This document shows positions 1 through 7,794 of a stretch of 44,438 nucleotides of DNA, piece after piece. The DNA is from Prevotellaceae bacterium UBA1726 (GTDB lineage Bacteria; Bacteroidota; Bacteroidia; Bacteroidales; Bacteroidaceae). The notes under the pieces were generated by a model that was given only the letters and a program-made list of their open reading frames with translations, searched no databases and was not told where the DNA came from. The translations under genes and the position numbers were made by a program. The stretch spans positions 1 through 44,438 of the forward strand of contig DCIM01000015.1 in assembly GCA_002316005.1 (NCBI GenBank). The letters run 5' to 3'. How positions within the stretch are numbered: the first letter of the stretch is position 1; each line of letters starts with the position of its first letter.

Positions 1-35
1 TTAGCAGTTGCGGATTTGAGGATTATTATATATTG

Positions 36-1079
36 TTACAGTTTATATTTCTGATACGACAACCAGTCCTTGGTCAGTTCTTCTGTAGTGAAACCGCCTA
101 CGAAGAATTCTGCTTGCAGAGAGGCTTTTGTGGGCGACCAGTTTCCGCAGATTCTTCCATCATAGGCAACGACTGGTTGGAAAATGCCCGAATTGTTATG
201 AGCACGATGGCTGAATTCGGGAGAAAGCACCACATCACGACTTTTGTAACCAATAAGGTATTCGTCGTAAGGTGGAATCAGCAGAAATTCTCCTTTGCGT
301 ACACCTCTTGTACGGCAGTTGTCAAGGAGATAGAACTCACGCCCTTTAAACTTCTCAACATAGATTTTGTCGTAAAGCAGTTCAATGCCTCTTCGGCAAT
401 CGTTTATTCCCAATCCCGACCACCATACGAAATCCTCTAATGTGGCAGGTTGATGACTCTGGAAATACTTCTGTGCCAAGAGCATCAACGCCTCGTCGCG
501 GTCTTTCTTATCAGTCTTTTTTATCTTCTTTTCGGCCAGAGCATAAGTGCCCTTCAAGGGAAGTAAGTCGCCACTACATAGAGTGCCCGATAGTTCCGCA
601 AAACGGATATGGTAGGACAGACGGTGGTCGTCCATTATGATTCCTCTCTCCACCAATTCCTGGTTGAAATCTTCCTTTGTAACGCTGCCTTTTGCTTCAA
701 CCGTTTCTACAAGAATCTCGCGAATACGAAACAGTTCCTCGTCGGGGATTGCTATTTTGTTACTGCTCATCCAACCCTTTATCACCGTCAAGGCCTTCGC
801 CCCACAGAGGTCGAGCATCCACCAGTAATCCTCAGCGCTGACAAGTTGCCATGTTCCGCGCAACAGATGCAGACGGATTATTCGTCCTTCGTCGAAAGCC
901 TTCTTGAATGTTTTCTCCTTTGGATTCTTAGTTCGCATCTCAACGGCCCAACGCATCATTCGGTATTCCTGCGCCTGCATAGCACCAAAATGCGCCACAA
1001 CCTCCTCAGGACGGGAAAACTGTGGTGCTGCCAGATGCTGGTTCAAGAGGCGTATGTTGATTGGATTCATTAGTCGCAA
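36..1079 (-). CDS. AlkZ/YcaQ-like winged-helix DNA glycosylase
   Basis: 347 residues of the HTH_42 (DUF1006) winged-helix family, which includes the interstrand-crosslink and bulky-alkyl DNA glycosylases AlkZ and AlkX/YcaQ. Seen: an N-terminal stretch with the QAQ triplet at residues 35-37, matching in place the catalytic Q-x-Q motif known from AlkZ, followed by RWAVEMRT, then RLHLLRGTWQLVSAEDYWWML (about 68-88), the usual conserved core, and a C-terminal PPYDEYLIGY segment. No signal peptide, so cytosolic. Role by inference: base-excision repair of alkylated or crosslinked DNA, possibly self-resistance to a genotoxic natural product. Monocistronic on the minus strand with its own promoter at 1120-1151. 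ATG at 1079 or at 1070 (residue 4) are both possible; both lie downstream of the promoter. Confidence 0.85.
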   Translation of the reverse strand: MRLMNPINIRLLNQHLAAPQFSRPEEVVAHFGAMQAQEYRMMRWAVEMRTKNPKEKTFKKAFDEGRIIRLHLLRGTWQLVSAEDYWWMLDLCGAKALTVIKGWMSSNKIAIPDEELFRIREILVETVEAKGSVTKEDFNQELVERGIIMDDHRLSYHIRFAELSGTLCSGDLLPLKGTYALAEKKIKKTDKKDRDEALMLLAQKYFQSHQPATLEDFVWWSGLGINDCRRGIELLYDKIYVEKFKGREFYLLDNCRTRGVRKGEFLLIPPYDEYLIGYKSRDVVLSPEFSHRAHNNSGIFQPVVAYDGRICGNWSPTKASLQAEFFVGGFTTEELTKDWLSYQKYKL

Positions 1080-1119
1080 ATATTTTTGAAGTAAAACTTC
1101 AAGTAAGCAGTTCGTTCTG

Positions 1120-1151
1120 CAAAGATACTAAATAATTGTTGTTTATCCAAA
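1120..1151 (-). promoter_or_regulatory. Bacteroidota-type promoter for the AlkZ-like gene
   Basis: On the minus strand TTTG (1151-1148), a 20-base spacer, then TATCTTTG (1127-1120), matching the primary sigma consensus of the phylum (TTTG / TAnnTTTG). Transcription would begin near 1114, about 35 bases before the start codon. Confidence 0.75.
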
Positions 1152-1185
1152 TTTTCAAACATCGAAATGGAAAAAGGAGGTATCA

Positions 1186-1217
1186 TTTGCCTATGTGGTA
1201 TTTTTTTCGTAATTTTG
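1186..1217 (+). promoter_or_regulatory. Bacteroidota-type promoter for the ABM/ABC-F operon
   Basis: TTTG (1186-1189), a 20-base spacer, and TAATTTTG (1210-1217), a perfect fit. It lies 25 bases before the ATG at 1243. It is back-to-back with the promoter at 1120-1151 in the same divergent intergenic region. Confidence 0.8.
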
Positions 1218-1242
1218 TAGCAGATTAAAATACATAACAACT

Positions 1243-1521
1243 ATGATAAGATTAAATTGCTTCTTCAAGGCTAACTCGCCAGAAGACTATAAGTCAGCAC
1301 TTTGTGCAGCAGTAGCGTTAACAGAAAAATCACTCGCACACGAGGGCGTAGTGGCATATGATGTATTCCAAAGTGCAACCCGCCAGGATGTATTCATGAT
1401 TTGCGAGACATGGGAAAGTCAGGAGGCGCTTGACAAACATAGCGCAACACCTGAGTTCGAGAAGTATGTAGGCATCATCCAGGGCTGTGGTTTCCTCAAG
1501 CTCGAATCGTTCAATTTCTAA
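1243..1521 (+). CDS. Antibiotic biosynthesis monooxygenase (ABM) domain protein
   Basis: 92 residues, a single ABM (YgiN-like) ferredoxin-like domain that dimerises in its family. Seen: the opening strand IRLNCFFKA, the long helix with ALCAAVALTEKSLAHEGVVAYDVFQS, the ICETWESQEALDKHSATPEFEKYV block typical of quinol monooxygenases and small oxygenases, and a C-terminal beta strand. The substrate cannot be told from sequence; relatives act on quinols, aromatic polyketides or reactive aldehydes. First gene of a three-gene operon: the next ORF starts two bases after its stop. Cytosolic, no signal peptide. Confidence 0.85.
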   Translation: MIRLNCFFKANSPEDYKSALCAAVALTEKSLAHEGVVAYDVFQSATRQDVFMICETWESQEALDKHSATPEFEKYVGIIQGCGFLKLESFNF

Positions 1522-1523
1522 TC

Positions 1524-1754
1524 ATGAAGAGTCTGCTTATCAAGGACACCACTCTCGAAGAACGCAAGCAGATAGTGCAGGATGCGTTGAGTTTTGGTGC
1601 TGGCGATTGTGACGGAATGGATCTTGGCGACCTCTACGACGATTATATTCTTGGTCTTAAGGAGATTGCCGATATAAACCGTGAATTCTCAGAAAAACAT
1701 TGTGGTGAGGTTGTTGCAGGAGATTTGAATAAACCTTCAACCTGCGCATTGTAA
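1524..1754 (+). CDS. Small conserved hypothetical protein
   Basis: 76 residues, acidic, with no signal peptide. It begins two bases after the ABM gene's stop, so it is translationally linked. Visible features: an N-terminal IKDTTLEERKQIVQDAL helix, a cysteine-containing stretch GAGDCDGMDLGDLYDDYI (about 26-43) and a short C-terminal tail with two more cysteines. Similar small proteins with the LIKDTT...ER...I opening are, as I recall, common in Bacteroidales next to various genes, but I know of no function. The cysteines and acidic residues might bind a metal; this is speculation. Confidence 0.6.
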   Translation: MKSLLIKDTTLEERKQIVQDALSFGAGDCDGMDLGDLYDDYILGLKEIADINREFSEKHCGEVVAGDLNKPSTCAL

Positions 1755-1775
1755 TTTTTCGTTTATTTCAATCAT

Positions 1776-3434
1776 ATGGTTTCAATTGATGGATTGGCAG
1801 TGGAGTTCGGTGGAGAAACACTGTTCAGTAATATAAACTTCTCAATCAATGATGGCGACAGAATTGCCCTAATGGGCAAGAATGGTGCTGGAAAGTCAAC
1901 ACTCCTGAAGATTCTTGCAGGAGTGAGAAAACCTACCCGTGGTAGTGTGTCTGCACCAAAGGATACAGTCATTGCTTATCTTCCTCAGCATCTGATGACC
2001 GAAGACGGCCGTACCGTTTTCGAGGAGACAGCACTTGCTTTTTCCCACCTCAAAGAGATGGAGGCAGAGATTGACGCCATCAACCAGGAACTTGCTGTTC
2101 GTACCGACTATGAGAGTGATGAATACCTCGCTCTTATTGATAAGGTGGCAGCAATGGGCGAGAAGTTCTATGCCATTGATATGACCCATTTCGAGGAGGA
2201 TGTGGAGAAGACGCTTCTCGGTTTGGGATTTGAAAGAACCGACTTCAACCGCCAGACATCCGAATTCTCGGGCGGATGGAGAATGCGAATAGAACTTGCA
2301 AAACTCCTGCTGAAGAACCCAGATGTCTTGCTTCTTGATGAGCCTACAAACCACCTTGACATTGAGTCAATCGGATGGCTTGAGGATTTCCTTGTCAATA
2401 ACGGCAAGGCAGTTGTTGTCATCTCTCACGACCGCAAGTTTGTTGATAACATCACCACTCGTACCATTGAAGTGACAATGGGCCGAATCTACGACTATAA
2501 AGTGCCTTACAGTCAGTATCTTGTTCTTCGTGCAGAGCGTCGTGCTCAGCAGCAAAAGCAATACGACGAGCAACAGAAGATGATTCAAGAGACTAAGGAC
2601 TTTATTGAGCGTTTCAAGGGAACATATTCAAAGACATATCAGGTGCAGAGTAAGGTGAAGATGCTCGAGAAACTTGAACTCGTCGAGGTTGATGAGGAAG
2701 ATACATCACGCCTTCGACTGAAGTTCCCACCAGCACCACGTTCTGGTGCCTATCCTGTCATCATGGATGGAGTAGGGAAAACATTCCCTTCGCGCCTTGA
2801 CCCTACGGTTGAAAAGACCATTTTCGAGAATTGTTCGCTTACTATTGAGCGAGGCGACAAAGTGGCATTCGTAGGTAGGAACGGCGAAGGAAAATCAACT
2901 CTGGTGAAGTGTATCATGGGACAGTTGGAGCATTCAGGTAGTATCCAACTTGGACATAATGTGCAGATAGGATATTTTGCCCAGAATCAGGCTTCACTCC
3001 TTGATGAAAACCTCTCAGTGTTTGAGACAATTGATGAGATTGCCAAAGGCGAAATCCGCAAGAAGATAACCGACCTTCTTGGTGCGTTCATGTTTGGTGG
3101 AGACGCTTCAACAAAGAAGGTGAAGGTGTTGAGTGGAGGTGAAAAGACACGACTTGCTATTCTGAAACTCCTTCTCGAACCAGTTAACCTTCTTATTCTC
3201 GATGAGCCTACTAACCATCTGGATATCAAGACAAAAGATGTGCTGAAGCAAGCGTTGCAGGATTTCGACGGAACGCTCATTTGTGTGTCGCACGACCGTG
3301 ATTTCCTTGACGGTCTTTGCACAAAGGTTTATGAGTTTGGCAACAAGAAAGTTCGCGAACACCTCTGTGGTGTTTACGAATTCCTTGAGACAAAAAAGCT
3401 CGAATCCCTTCAGGAACTCGAGCGCAAGAATTAA
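1776..3434 (+). CDS. ABC-F family ATPase (translation factor type)
   Basis: 552 residues with two ATP-binding cassettes and no membrane domain, hence ABC-F: these proteins bind the ribosomal E site and relieve stalls or protect from antibiotics. Seen: Walker A GKNGAGKST (34-42), signature SGGWRMR (165-171), Walker B LLLDEPTNHLD; then a charged linker (about 245-320, with QQQKQYDEQQKMIQETKDFI) as the P-site tRNA interaction motif; then the second Walker A GRNGEGKST (367-375), signature SGGEKTR (453-459) and LILDEPTNHLD. There is no Uup-like C-terminal coiled-coil extension, so a housekeeping YheS/YdiF-type member is likelier than Uup. The start 21 bases after the small ORF suggests one operon. 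It ends 10 bases from the convergent DUF2207 gene, leaving no room for a private terminator. Confidence 0.9.
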   Translation: MVSIDGLAVEFGGETLFSNINFSINDGDRIALMGKNGAGKSTLLKILAGVRKPTRGSVSAPKDTVIAYLPQHLMTEDGRTVFEETALAFSHLKEMEAEIDAINQELAVRTDYESDEYLALIDKVAAMGEKFYAIDMTHFEEDVEKTLLGLGFERTDFNRQTSEFSGGWRMRIELAKLLLKNPDVLLLDEPTNHLDIESIGWLEDFLVNNGKAVVVISHDRKFVDNITTRTIEVTMGRIYDYKVPYSQYLVLRAERRAQQQKQYDEQQKMIQETKDFIERFKGTYSKTYQVQSKVKMLEKLELVEVDEEDTSRLRLKFPPAPRSGAYPVIMDGVGKTFPSRLDPTVEKTIFENCSLTIERGDKVAFVGRNGEGKSTLVKCIMGQLEHSGSIQLGHNVQIGYFAQNQASLLDENLSVFETIDEIAKGEIRKKITDLLGAFMFGGDASTKKVKVLSGGEKTRLAILKLLLEPVNLLILDEPTNHLDIKTKDVLKQALQDFDGTLICVSHDRDFLDGLCTKVYEFGNKKVREHLCGVYEFLETKKLESLQELERKN

Positions 3435-3444
3435 TCAGGAGGTT

Positions 3445-5334
3445 TTACCAACTGTGTGAGCCTCCACCACCGAAGCCTCCACCAGAGAATCCACCGCTAC
3501 TACCACTTGATGCAGCAGCCTTTGCACGAGCCTGCGACAGATGATTCACACTACTTGACATAGCGCTTGAATAGAGGTTTCGGGTGTTCATATAGTTGCA
3601 AAGTCCTAATGTAGAAGCATCATTTCCTGTGTACCAATCAGCAGGTTTGACATTAAGTCCCTCAAACTGCTTTGCCCATTTCTCCGAAAGGCCGAAGGCA
3701 ACGGCATAAGGCAGAATGTCGTAGAAATAATGCTCATGCTCTTTGAGCAAACTGTCGAGCATTGGTTTCTCTGATTTCTCGATAAACTCCTTCAAACCAA
3801 GAATCTGACCGATATATTCCAATCGTTGCTTGCTCATATTTGTCAGTTTGGCCATAAACAGCGAAGCAACCAAGAGCAGGACATACATCACTACAATAGC
3901 GGTTTTCATGTTTTTGGTAATGAAAATGCCCAAATCATCTGCTGCATCTGCCATGAAACCTAACTGGAAAAAGACAACCAAAATCCACGAGCCAATGAGC
4001 AAACCCCTCTTTACTTTTGAACCTTCGGTAGGATCCCATAAGTAAAGCGATGAGAAAGCGATATAGAGGAGTCCCATTCCCACAAACATTCCATTAAGTC
4101 CGAGTGTGCAGTTGCCGGTGATGTCACATGTGAATAATCCAATGTTGGCTATCATTCCCGCCAAGAGATACAATATGATATATCCCCACGAATATTCATT
4201 CTGCATGCCTTTGTTGCAGTCTTTTACCGACTTGTCCATATCAAGCCAAGTTTCGGCAAACTTTGACGAAGGATTGGATGTGTCGAACGATTTGCCGTCA
4301 GCAAAGAGGGCTTCAAAGAACTTCTTCTGGTATTCAGGTTCATTATTGTCAATATGTTTCTTCTTATGAAGAACCGGACTTCCTGAAGTTGTGTCGATAG
4401 TAAGCAATCCCTTGTTTGCAAAATAAGGAATCAGGGAAATGATGTCGCAAGGGTCGACTGTTGTGTCGTAGATATAACCCAAATCAGCACTCGACAAACC
4501 CTTAGGAGGCCAGCATTCAAACACCTTTGTGTAGTTGTTTCGCGATTTTGTCTGGCGAACCATGACAAGCATTACCATCAGTAAGGCAACAACCAATAAT
4601 ACCCAGAGAGTGTCCATTGTTGCCTGAGCATTATAAGGTTCAACCTCGTAGTATCCCTCCGGCATGCGTACAAAGATTGAAACACCATCGAAGGCTTCAA
4701 GGTTGTGCACCTCACCAGTAATAAGTGTGTCAGAAACGAAAGTCAGTCCTGTTTCCGCTTTGTTGTCGTTATCGCCAGAAGGACCATAGAAAAGACGAAT
4801 GTCCTTGAGCGATTCCTGTGGCAGTTTCTTGTCGAAACGTACGCTGAAAGTGAAATTCTCGACATTTGTCTCATTGCCCGTTCCTAAAAGCGCGAAGTAG
4901 AAGATGTCGTCAGCATTTGTGCGATCGTTGCCCACTTTGTAGTCATAGCAGATTTGATAATGATGATCGCCCTCTACCAGAGTGTAGGCATCGCCAATTT
5001 TAAGAGCAAAGCCCGACTCAGTATCAACTTGATAGCTCTCGCTAACCTGAATATTTTCAAATTGAGGCGAATAGGACATGAGTTTTATAACCTCCTGTCC
5101 GTTTTCGTCGTAGAGTCGGCGTTTCAAGTAGGAATTTGTCGTCCAATCTCTCACAATTCCGTGGCGAGGAGCCGTAAAGAATGCGTCCATTGACTCACAA
5201 ATAGAGTAGGAGTTGTCGTTGTGAACCTGAACGGACACATCGTAATTCTTATAATAGAAGTCCTCTGCCATCACGCTCATTGGCACAATAGTCAGCAGAA
5301 GAATTGCGAGGATATGCTTTGCGATTGTTTTCAT
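3445..5334 (-). CDS. DUF2207 membrane protein with glycine-rich tail
   Basis: 629 residues from the ATG at 5334. Seen: signal peptide MKTIAKHILAILLLTIVPMS...A; an extracytoplasmic beta-rich DUF2207 domain (about 25-240, including PRHGIVRDW, typical of the family); a transmembrane helix with LWVLLVVALLMVMLVMV; a cytosolic region; further helices in the second half; and a low-complexity glycine/serine tail ending GGFSGGGFGGGGSHSW, the family hallmark. Function unknown; DUF2207 proteins are widespread envelope proteins. Start choice: the reading frame is open up to 5415, but the promoter at 5365-5396 lies inside that extension, so only the start at 5334 (followed by a good signal peptide) makes sense. 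Confidence 0.85.
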   Translation of the reverse strand: MKTIAKHILAILLLTIVPMSVMAEDFYYKNYDVSVQVHNDNSYSICESMDAFFTAPRHGIVRDWTTNSYLKRRLYDENGQEVIKLMSYSPQFENIQVSESYQVDTESGFALKIGDAYTLVEGDHHYQICYDYKVGNDRTNADDIFYFALLGTGNETNVENFTFSVRFDKKLPQESLKDIRLFYGPSGDNDNKAETGLTFVSDTLITGEVHNLEAFDGVSIFVRMPEGYYEVEPYNAQATMDTLWVLLVVALLMVMLVMVRQTKSRNNYTKVFECWPPKGLSSADLGYIYDTTVDPCDIISLIPYFANKGLLTIDTTSGSPVLHKKKHIDNNEPEYQKKFFEALFADGKSFDTSNPSSKFAETWLDMDKSVKDCNKGMQNEYSWGYIILYLLAGMIANIGLFTCDITGNCTLGLNGMFVGMGLLYIAFSSLYLWDPTEGSKVKRGLLIGSWILVVFFQLGFMADAADDLGIFITKNMKTAIVVMYVLLLVASLFMAKLTNMSKQRLEYIGQILGLKEFIEKSEKPMLDSLLKEHEHYFYDILPYAVAFGLSEKWAKQFEGLNVKPADWYTGNDASTLGLCNYMNTRNLYSSAMSSSVNHLSQARAKAAASSGSSGGFSGGGFGGGGSHSW

Positions 5335-5364
5335 ACTTGTTAATCTTTCCTTTGTTCCACAACG

Positions 5365-5396
5365 CAAAATTAATAAATAATAGTCATATCTCCAAA
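5365..5396 (-). promoter_or_regulatory. Promoter of the DUF2207 gene
   Basis: Minus strand TTTG (5396-5393), a 20-base spacer, TAATTTTG (5372-5365). The start of transcription is expected near 5358, about 24 bases before the ATG at 5334; this decides the start codon of the gene. Confidence 0.8.
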
Positions 5397-5574
5397 TTTT
5401 CTTGCCCAAATACAATCAGTATTTGCAAAAGCCGTGTTTTCTGCACCTATCCTATATAATATAATAAGGTGGCTTTTGAGTAAAGAGTAATACTATACCT
5501 TGCGGCTTTTCCTGTTGTAAATAATATTCAAAAACGAAAAATCCGATGTTTTCTTGAAATCCGAAAAATGTGCC

Positions 5575-5741
5575 CTTGTAATGCCTTAATAATCAGCAAG
5601 TTGTGATTTCGCTTATTTCATCTTGTTATTTAACTGAAATGAGGAGGTCATTTAACCGAAATGAGGCGGTCATTTAAGTGAAATGAAGTGGTCATTTAAG
5701 TGAAATGACAATGAGGGGTAATGCGTGTAAAGAAAAATCGC
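5575..5741. repeat. Dispersed intergenic element, copy 1: four 22-bp palindromic units
   Basis: Four 17-bp units at 5626-5642, 5648-5664, 5670-5686 and 5692-5708, each separated by 5 bases (period 22). The consensus is TCATTTAAGTGAAATGA; the outer six bases TCATTT and AAATGA are inverted repeats around a 5-base centre. A head (from CTTGTAA at 5575) and a tail (TGCGTGTAAA at 5722-5731) are shared with the second copy at 23647-23815, with the head of identical length (67 bases to the end of unit 1). The element fills much of the 549-base gap between the divergent DUF2207 and thioredoxin genes; I see no gene in the rest (5397-5574). Confidence 0.8.
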
Positions 5742-5804
5742 AGTAAGAATAAGAGGATGGCGAGCTTGAGGGAATAGTCACAAGAAACCTTTTCAAGGCA
5801 AATA

Positions 5805-5836
5805 TTTGGAAGATTCAATTTTTCTTCGTAACTTTG
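5805..5836 (+). promoter_or_regulatory. Promoter of the thioredoxin-metH run
   Basis: TTTG (5805-5808), a 20-base spacer, TAACTTTG (5829-5836). Lies about 48 bases before the ATG at 5884 and just downstream of the palindromic repeat element. Confidence 0.8.
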
Positions 5837-5883
5837 CATTTCATTATAAATGAAAAAACTTGTAATAAACGACAAAACAAAAT

Positions 5884-6375
5884 ATGAAGAAGATACTTTT
5901 CGCAATAATGATGCTCTGCTGCTTCTCACTTAGCAGTTTTGCTCAGGAGGCAAAGACTCCAAAACCAATGGCTCAGTTGGCAAAGCCTTACGACGAAAGT
6001 CTTGATGCAATGAAGCAGATAAAGGAGGCCGTTGCAAAGGCAGACGCCGAGGGCAAGAATGTGATTTGTCAGGTAGGTGGCAACTGGTGCAAGTGGTGCC
6101 TGTGGTTTGCTGATTATATCACAACAGAGGAAGAAATCGCCAAGGTTGTGGCAGACAACTTTGTTTATATTCATGTGAACTACTCGCCAAAGAACAAGAA
6201 CGAGGAAGCAATGAAGTTCTTCGGAAATCCAAAACTCGGTTATCCGTTCTTCGTTGTGCTCAACGGCAAGGGCGAGATACTGAAAGTTCAGGAAAGTGCC
6301 TGTCTTGAGGAAGGCCAAGGATATAATAAAGAGAAGGTTCTCGGATTCTTCAACTCTTGGAAAGCAGAGAAGTAA
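5884..6375 (+). CDS. Exported thioredoxin-fold protein
   Basis: 163 residues. Seen: signal peptide (1-20, ending SLSSFAQ), then a thioredoxin fold with the redox motif CKWC at 69-72 (in GGNWCKWCLWF), a helix with ITTEEEIAKVVADNFVYIHVN, and the conserved cis-proline region GYPFFVVLNGKGE. This resembles the thioredoxin_7/DsbD-gamma-like group acting in the periplasm. The CxxC with Lys-Trp between the cysteines differs from classic CGPC. The substrate is unknown. The stop overlaps the next gene's start (TAATG at 6373-6377), so the two are translationally coupled. Confidence 0.85.
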   Translation: MKKILFAIMMLCCFSLSSFAQEAKTPKPMAQLAKPYDESLDAMKQIKEAVAKADAEGKNVICQVGGNWCKWCLWFADYITTEEEIAKVVADNFVYIHVNYSPKNKNEEAMKFFGNPKLGYPFFVVLNGKGEILKVQESACLEEGQGYNKEKVLGFFNSWKAEK

Positions 6376-6758
6376 TGGGTAGAAATAAATATTCGCAACA
6401 CGAGATAGACATCATCGCTATGCTTCTGCGCAAGAAATGCTCAGGCACTCGCTTTCAGCAGAAGGAGATTCGTCATCAGTTGAGAGTGAACTTTGAGTTC
6501 AACATCTCCGACTTCAACGAACAAGGCAAAGCCTTTGGCGACAAGGAACTGCAAGAGGCGATACAACGAGGAGCAATCGTGATTCTTGATGATGCAACCA
6601 TTGCTGACATGAAAGCAAAACGAGCTCGCGACAAAGCCCGCGATGAGGCAGCCCGTCAGGCAGAAGCCGTTGAAAATGGTGGCGAAACCGACTGGCAGGA
6701 AGCTATGAAGGAATGGGAGAAATGGGAAAACTCCGAAGAAGCAAAAAATGAAAAATAA
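6375..6758 (+). CDS. Conserved hypothetical protein with basic N-terminus
   Basis: 127 residues from the ATG at 6375, which overlaps the thioredoxin stop by one base; an in-frame ATG at 6357 would lie inside the upstream gene and is less likely. Visible: N-terminal MGRNKYSQHEIDIIAMLLRK, a middle part with FEFNISDFNEQGKAFG, and a long charged, predicted helical C-terminal half rich in Ala, Arg, Glu and Lys (about 80-127) that may form a coiled coil. No signal peptide. I recognise it only as a Bacteroidales conserved family; the basic N-terminus and helical tail would suit nucleic-acid or protein binding, but that is inference. Confidence 0.65.
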   Translation: MGRNKYSQHEIDIIAMLLRKKCSGTRFQQKEIRHQLRVNFEFNISDFNEQGKAFGDKELQEAIQRGAIVILDDATIADMKAKRARDKARDEAARQAEAVENGGETDWQEAMKEWEKWENSEEAKNEK

Positions 6759-6764
6759 AAGAAT

Positions 6765-7271
6765 ATGCTTGAAGTAAAGATACATGATGCTGTGCTCGCT
6801 GCAGCGGCCGAGGAAGGAATGGACGCATTCGTTGAGGCTATTGTTGATGCAATACTCGACGCAATTGATGGTGAGTTGACCGCAACGACGATGTCGCAAC
6901 TCAATGCCGACCAGATTACACTCCTTGCCTACAAGATTCTGCGCGACGAAGTGATGGAGGGCGGTTTTGTGCAGCTTATCCACAATGGCTATGGCGCATT
7001 CATCTACAAGAACCCATTCGGGAAGGCAATGCGCGAGTGGGGTGTTGTCGGATTGGCACAGCTCATCTCACGCAGCCACAAGTTCTTCACCAAGTATCAT
7101 GAGCAGATTGAACGCGAAATGACCGACGAAGAGTTTATGGCAATGTTCGAGAAATGTCCGGAATTCGACGATTTCGACGATGAATTCGTTGTAAGCGAGG
7201 AAGAATGGACAAATATGGTGGCATGTTATCTTGACGACCATCTCGACAACTTCGTCACTATAGTTGAATAA
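6765..7271 (+). CDS. DMP19-like (DUF4375) protein
   Basis: 168 residues, strongly acidic. Seen: the DUF4375/DMP19 core LNADQITLLAYKILRDEVMEGGFVQLIHNGYG (about 45-76) with the conserved N/E-GGF-Q...N-G pattern, then a cluster of acidic residues (CPEFDDFDDEFVVSEEE, about 134-150). The founding member, Neisseria DMP19, is a DNA-mimic dimer that binds a transcription factor; whether this homologue mimics DNA is not shown by sequence, though the acidity fits. Starts six bases after the preceding gene and lies in the same run as smpB and metH. Confidence 0.8.
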   Translation: MLEVKIHDAVLAAAAEEGMDAFVEAIVDAILDAIDGELTATTMSQLNADQITLLAYKILRDEVMEGGFVQLIHNGYGAFIYKNPFGKAMREWGVVGLAQLISRSHKFFTKYHEQIEREMTDEEFMAMFEKCPEFDDFDDEFVVSEEEWTNMVACYLDDHLDNFVTIVE

Positions 7272-7305
7272 TTTATCATTTATCATTTAGGCCAAAGGCC
7301 GCACT

Positions 7306-7785
7306 ATGAATAAGATTGAACAAGAACTCCGTAAGAAGAGTCCCGTACATATAAAAAACAAGAAGGCGTCGTTCGAATATTTCTTCGTCGATGAATTCAC
7401 AGCAGGAATTGTGCTCACAGGAACCGAGATAAAGTCGATTCGCTTAGGCAAGGCCTCGCTCGTGGACACCTATTGCTATATCTACAATAACGAGATTTGG
7501 GTAAAGGGCATGAGCATCTCGCCATATTTCTATGGCTCGTATGCCAACCACGAGATGAAACGCGACAGAAAGCTCCTGCTCAATCGCAAGGAGATTCGCA
7601 ACCTTCAGGAGGCATGCAAGGCACCAGGTTACACCATTGTGCCTACACTTGTCTTCATTGACCAGAATGGTCGTGCGAAGGTGGATATTGCACTCTGTCG
7701 CGGTAAGAAACAATACGACAAGCGTCAGACTTTGAAAGAAAAGGCAGACCGCAGAGAGATGGACCGCGTAAGAAAGAACTTCTAA
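7306..7785 (+). CDS. smpB: SsrA-binding protein SmpB
   Basis: 159 residues, usual length. SmpB binds tmRNA and places its tail in the decoding site of stalled ribosomes for trans-translation. Seen: KKASFEYFFVDEFTAGIVLTGTEIKSIR (about 18-45) with the conserved E-x-G-TEIKS core, the SYANHEMKRDRKLLLNRKEI segment, LVFIDQNGRAKVDIALCRGKKQYDKRQTLKEK and a basic tail ending RVRKNF, which is the part that enters the mRNA channel. The start is the ATG at 7306; the 34-base gap to DMP19 holds a short ATC ATT-T repeat and GGCCAAAGGCC. Very confident. Confidence 0.97.
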   Translation: MNKIEQELRKKSPVHIKNKKASFEYFFVDEFTAGIVLTGTEIKSIRLGKASLVDTYCYIYNNEIWVKGMSISPYFYGSYANHEMKRDRKLLLNRKEIRNLQEACKAPGYTIVPTLVFIDQNGRAKVDIALCRGKKQYDKRQTLKEKADRREMDRVRKNF

Positions 7786-7794
7786 ACAGAGAGG

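Noticed and set aside
5335..5415. N-terminal extension of the DUF2207 protein
   Set aside because: It contains the promoter, and the signal peptide begins at the internal Met encoded at 5334.
5626..5708. CRISPR array from the regularly spaced repeats
   Set aside because: Spacers are only 5 bases, repeats 17 bases, and there are no cas genes.
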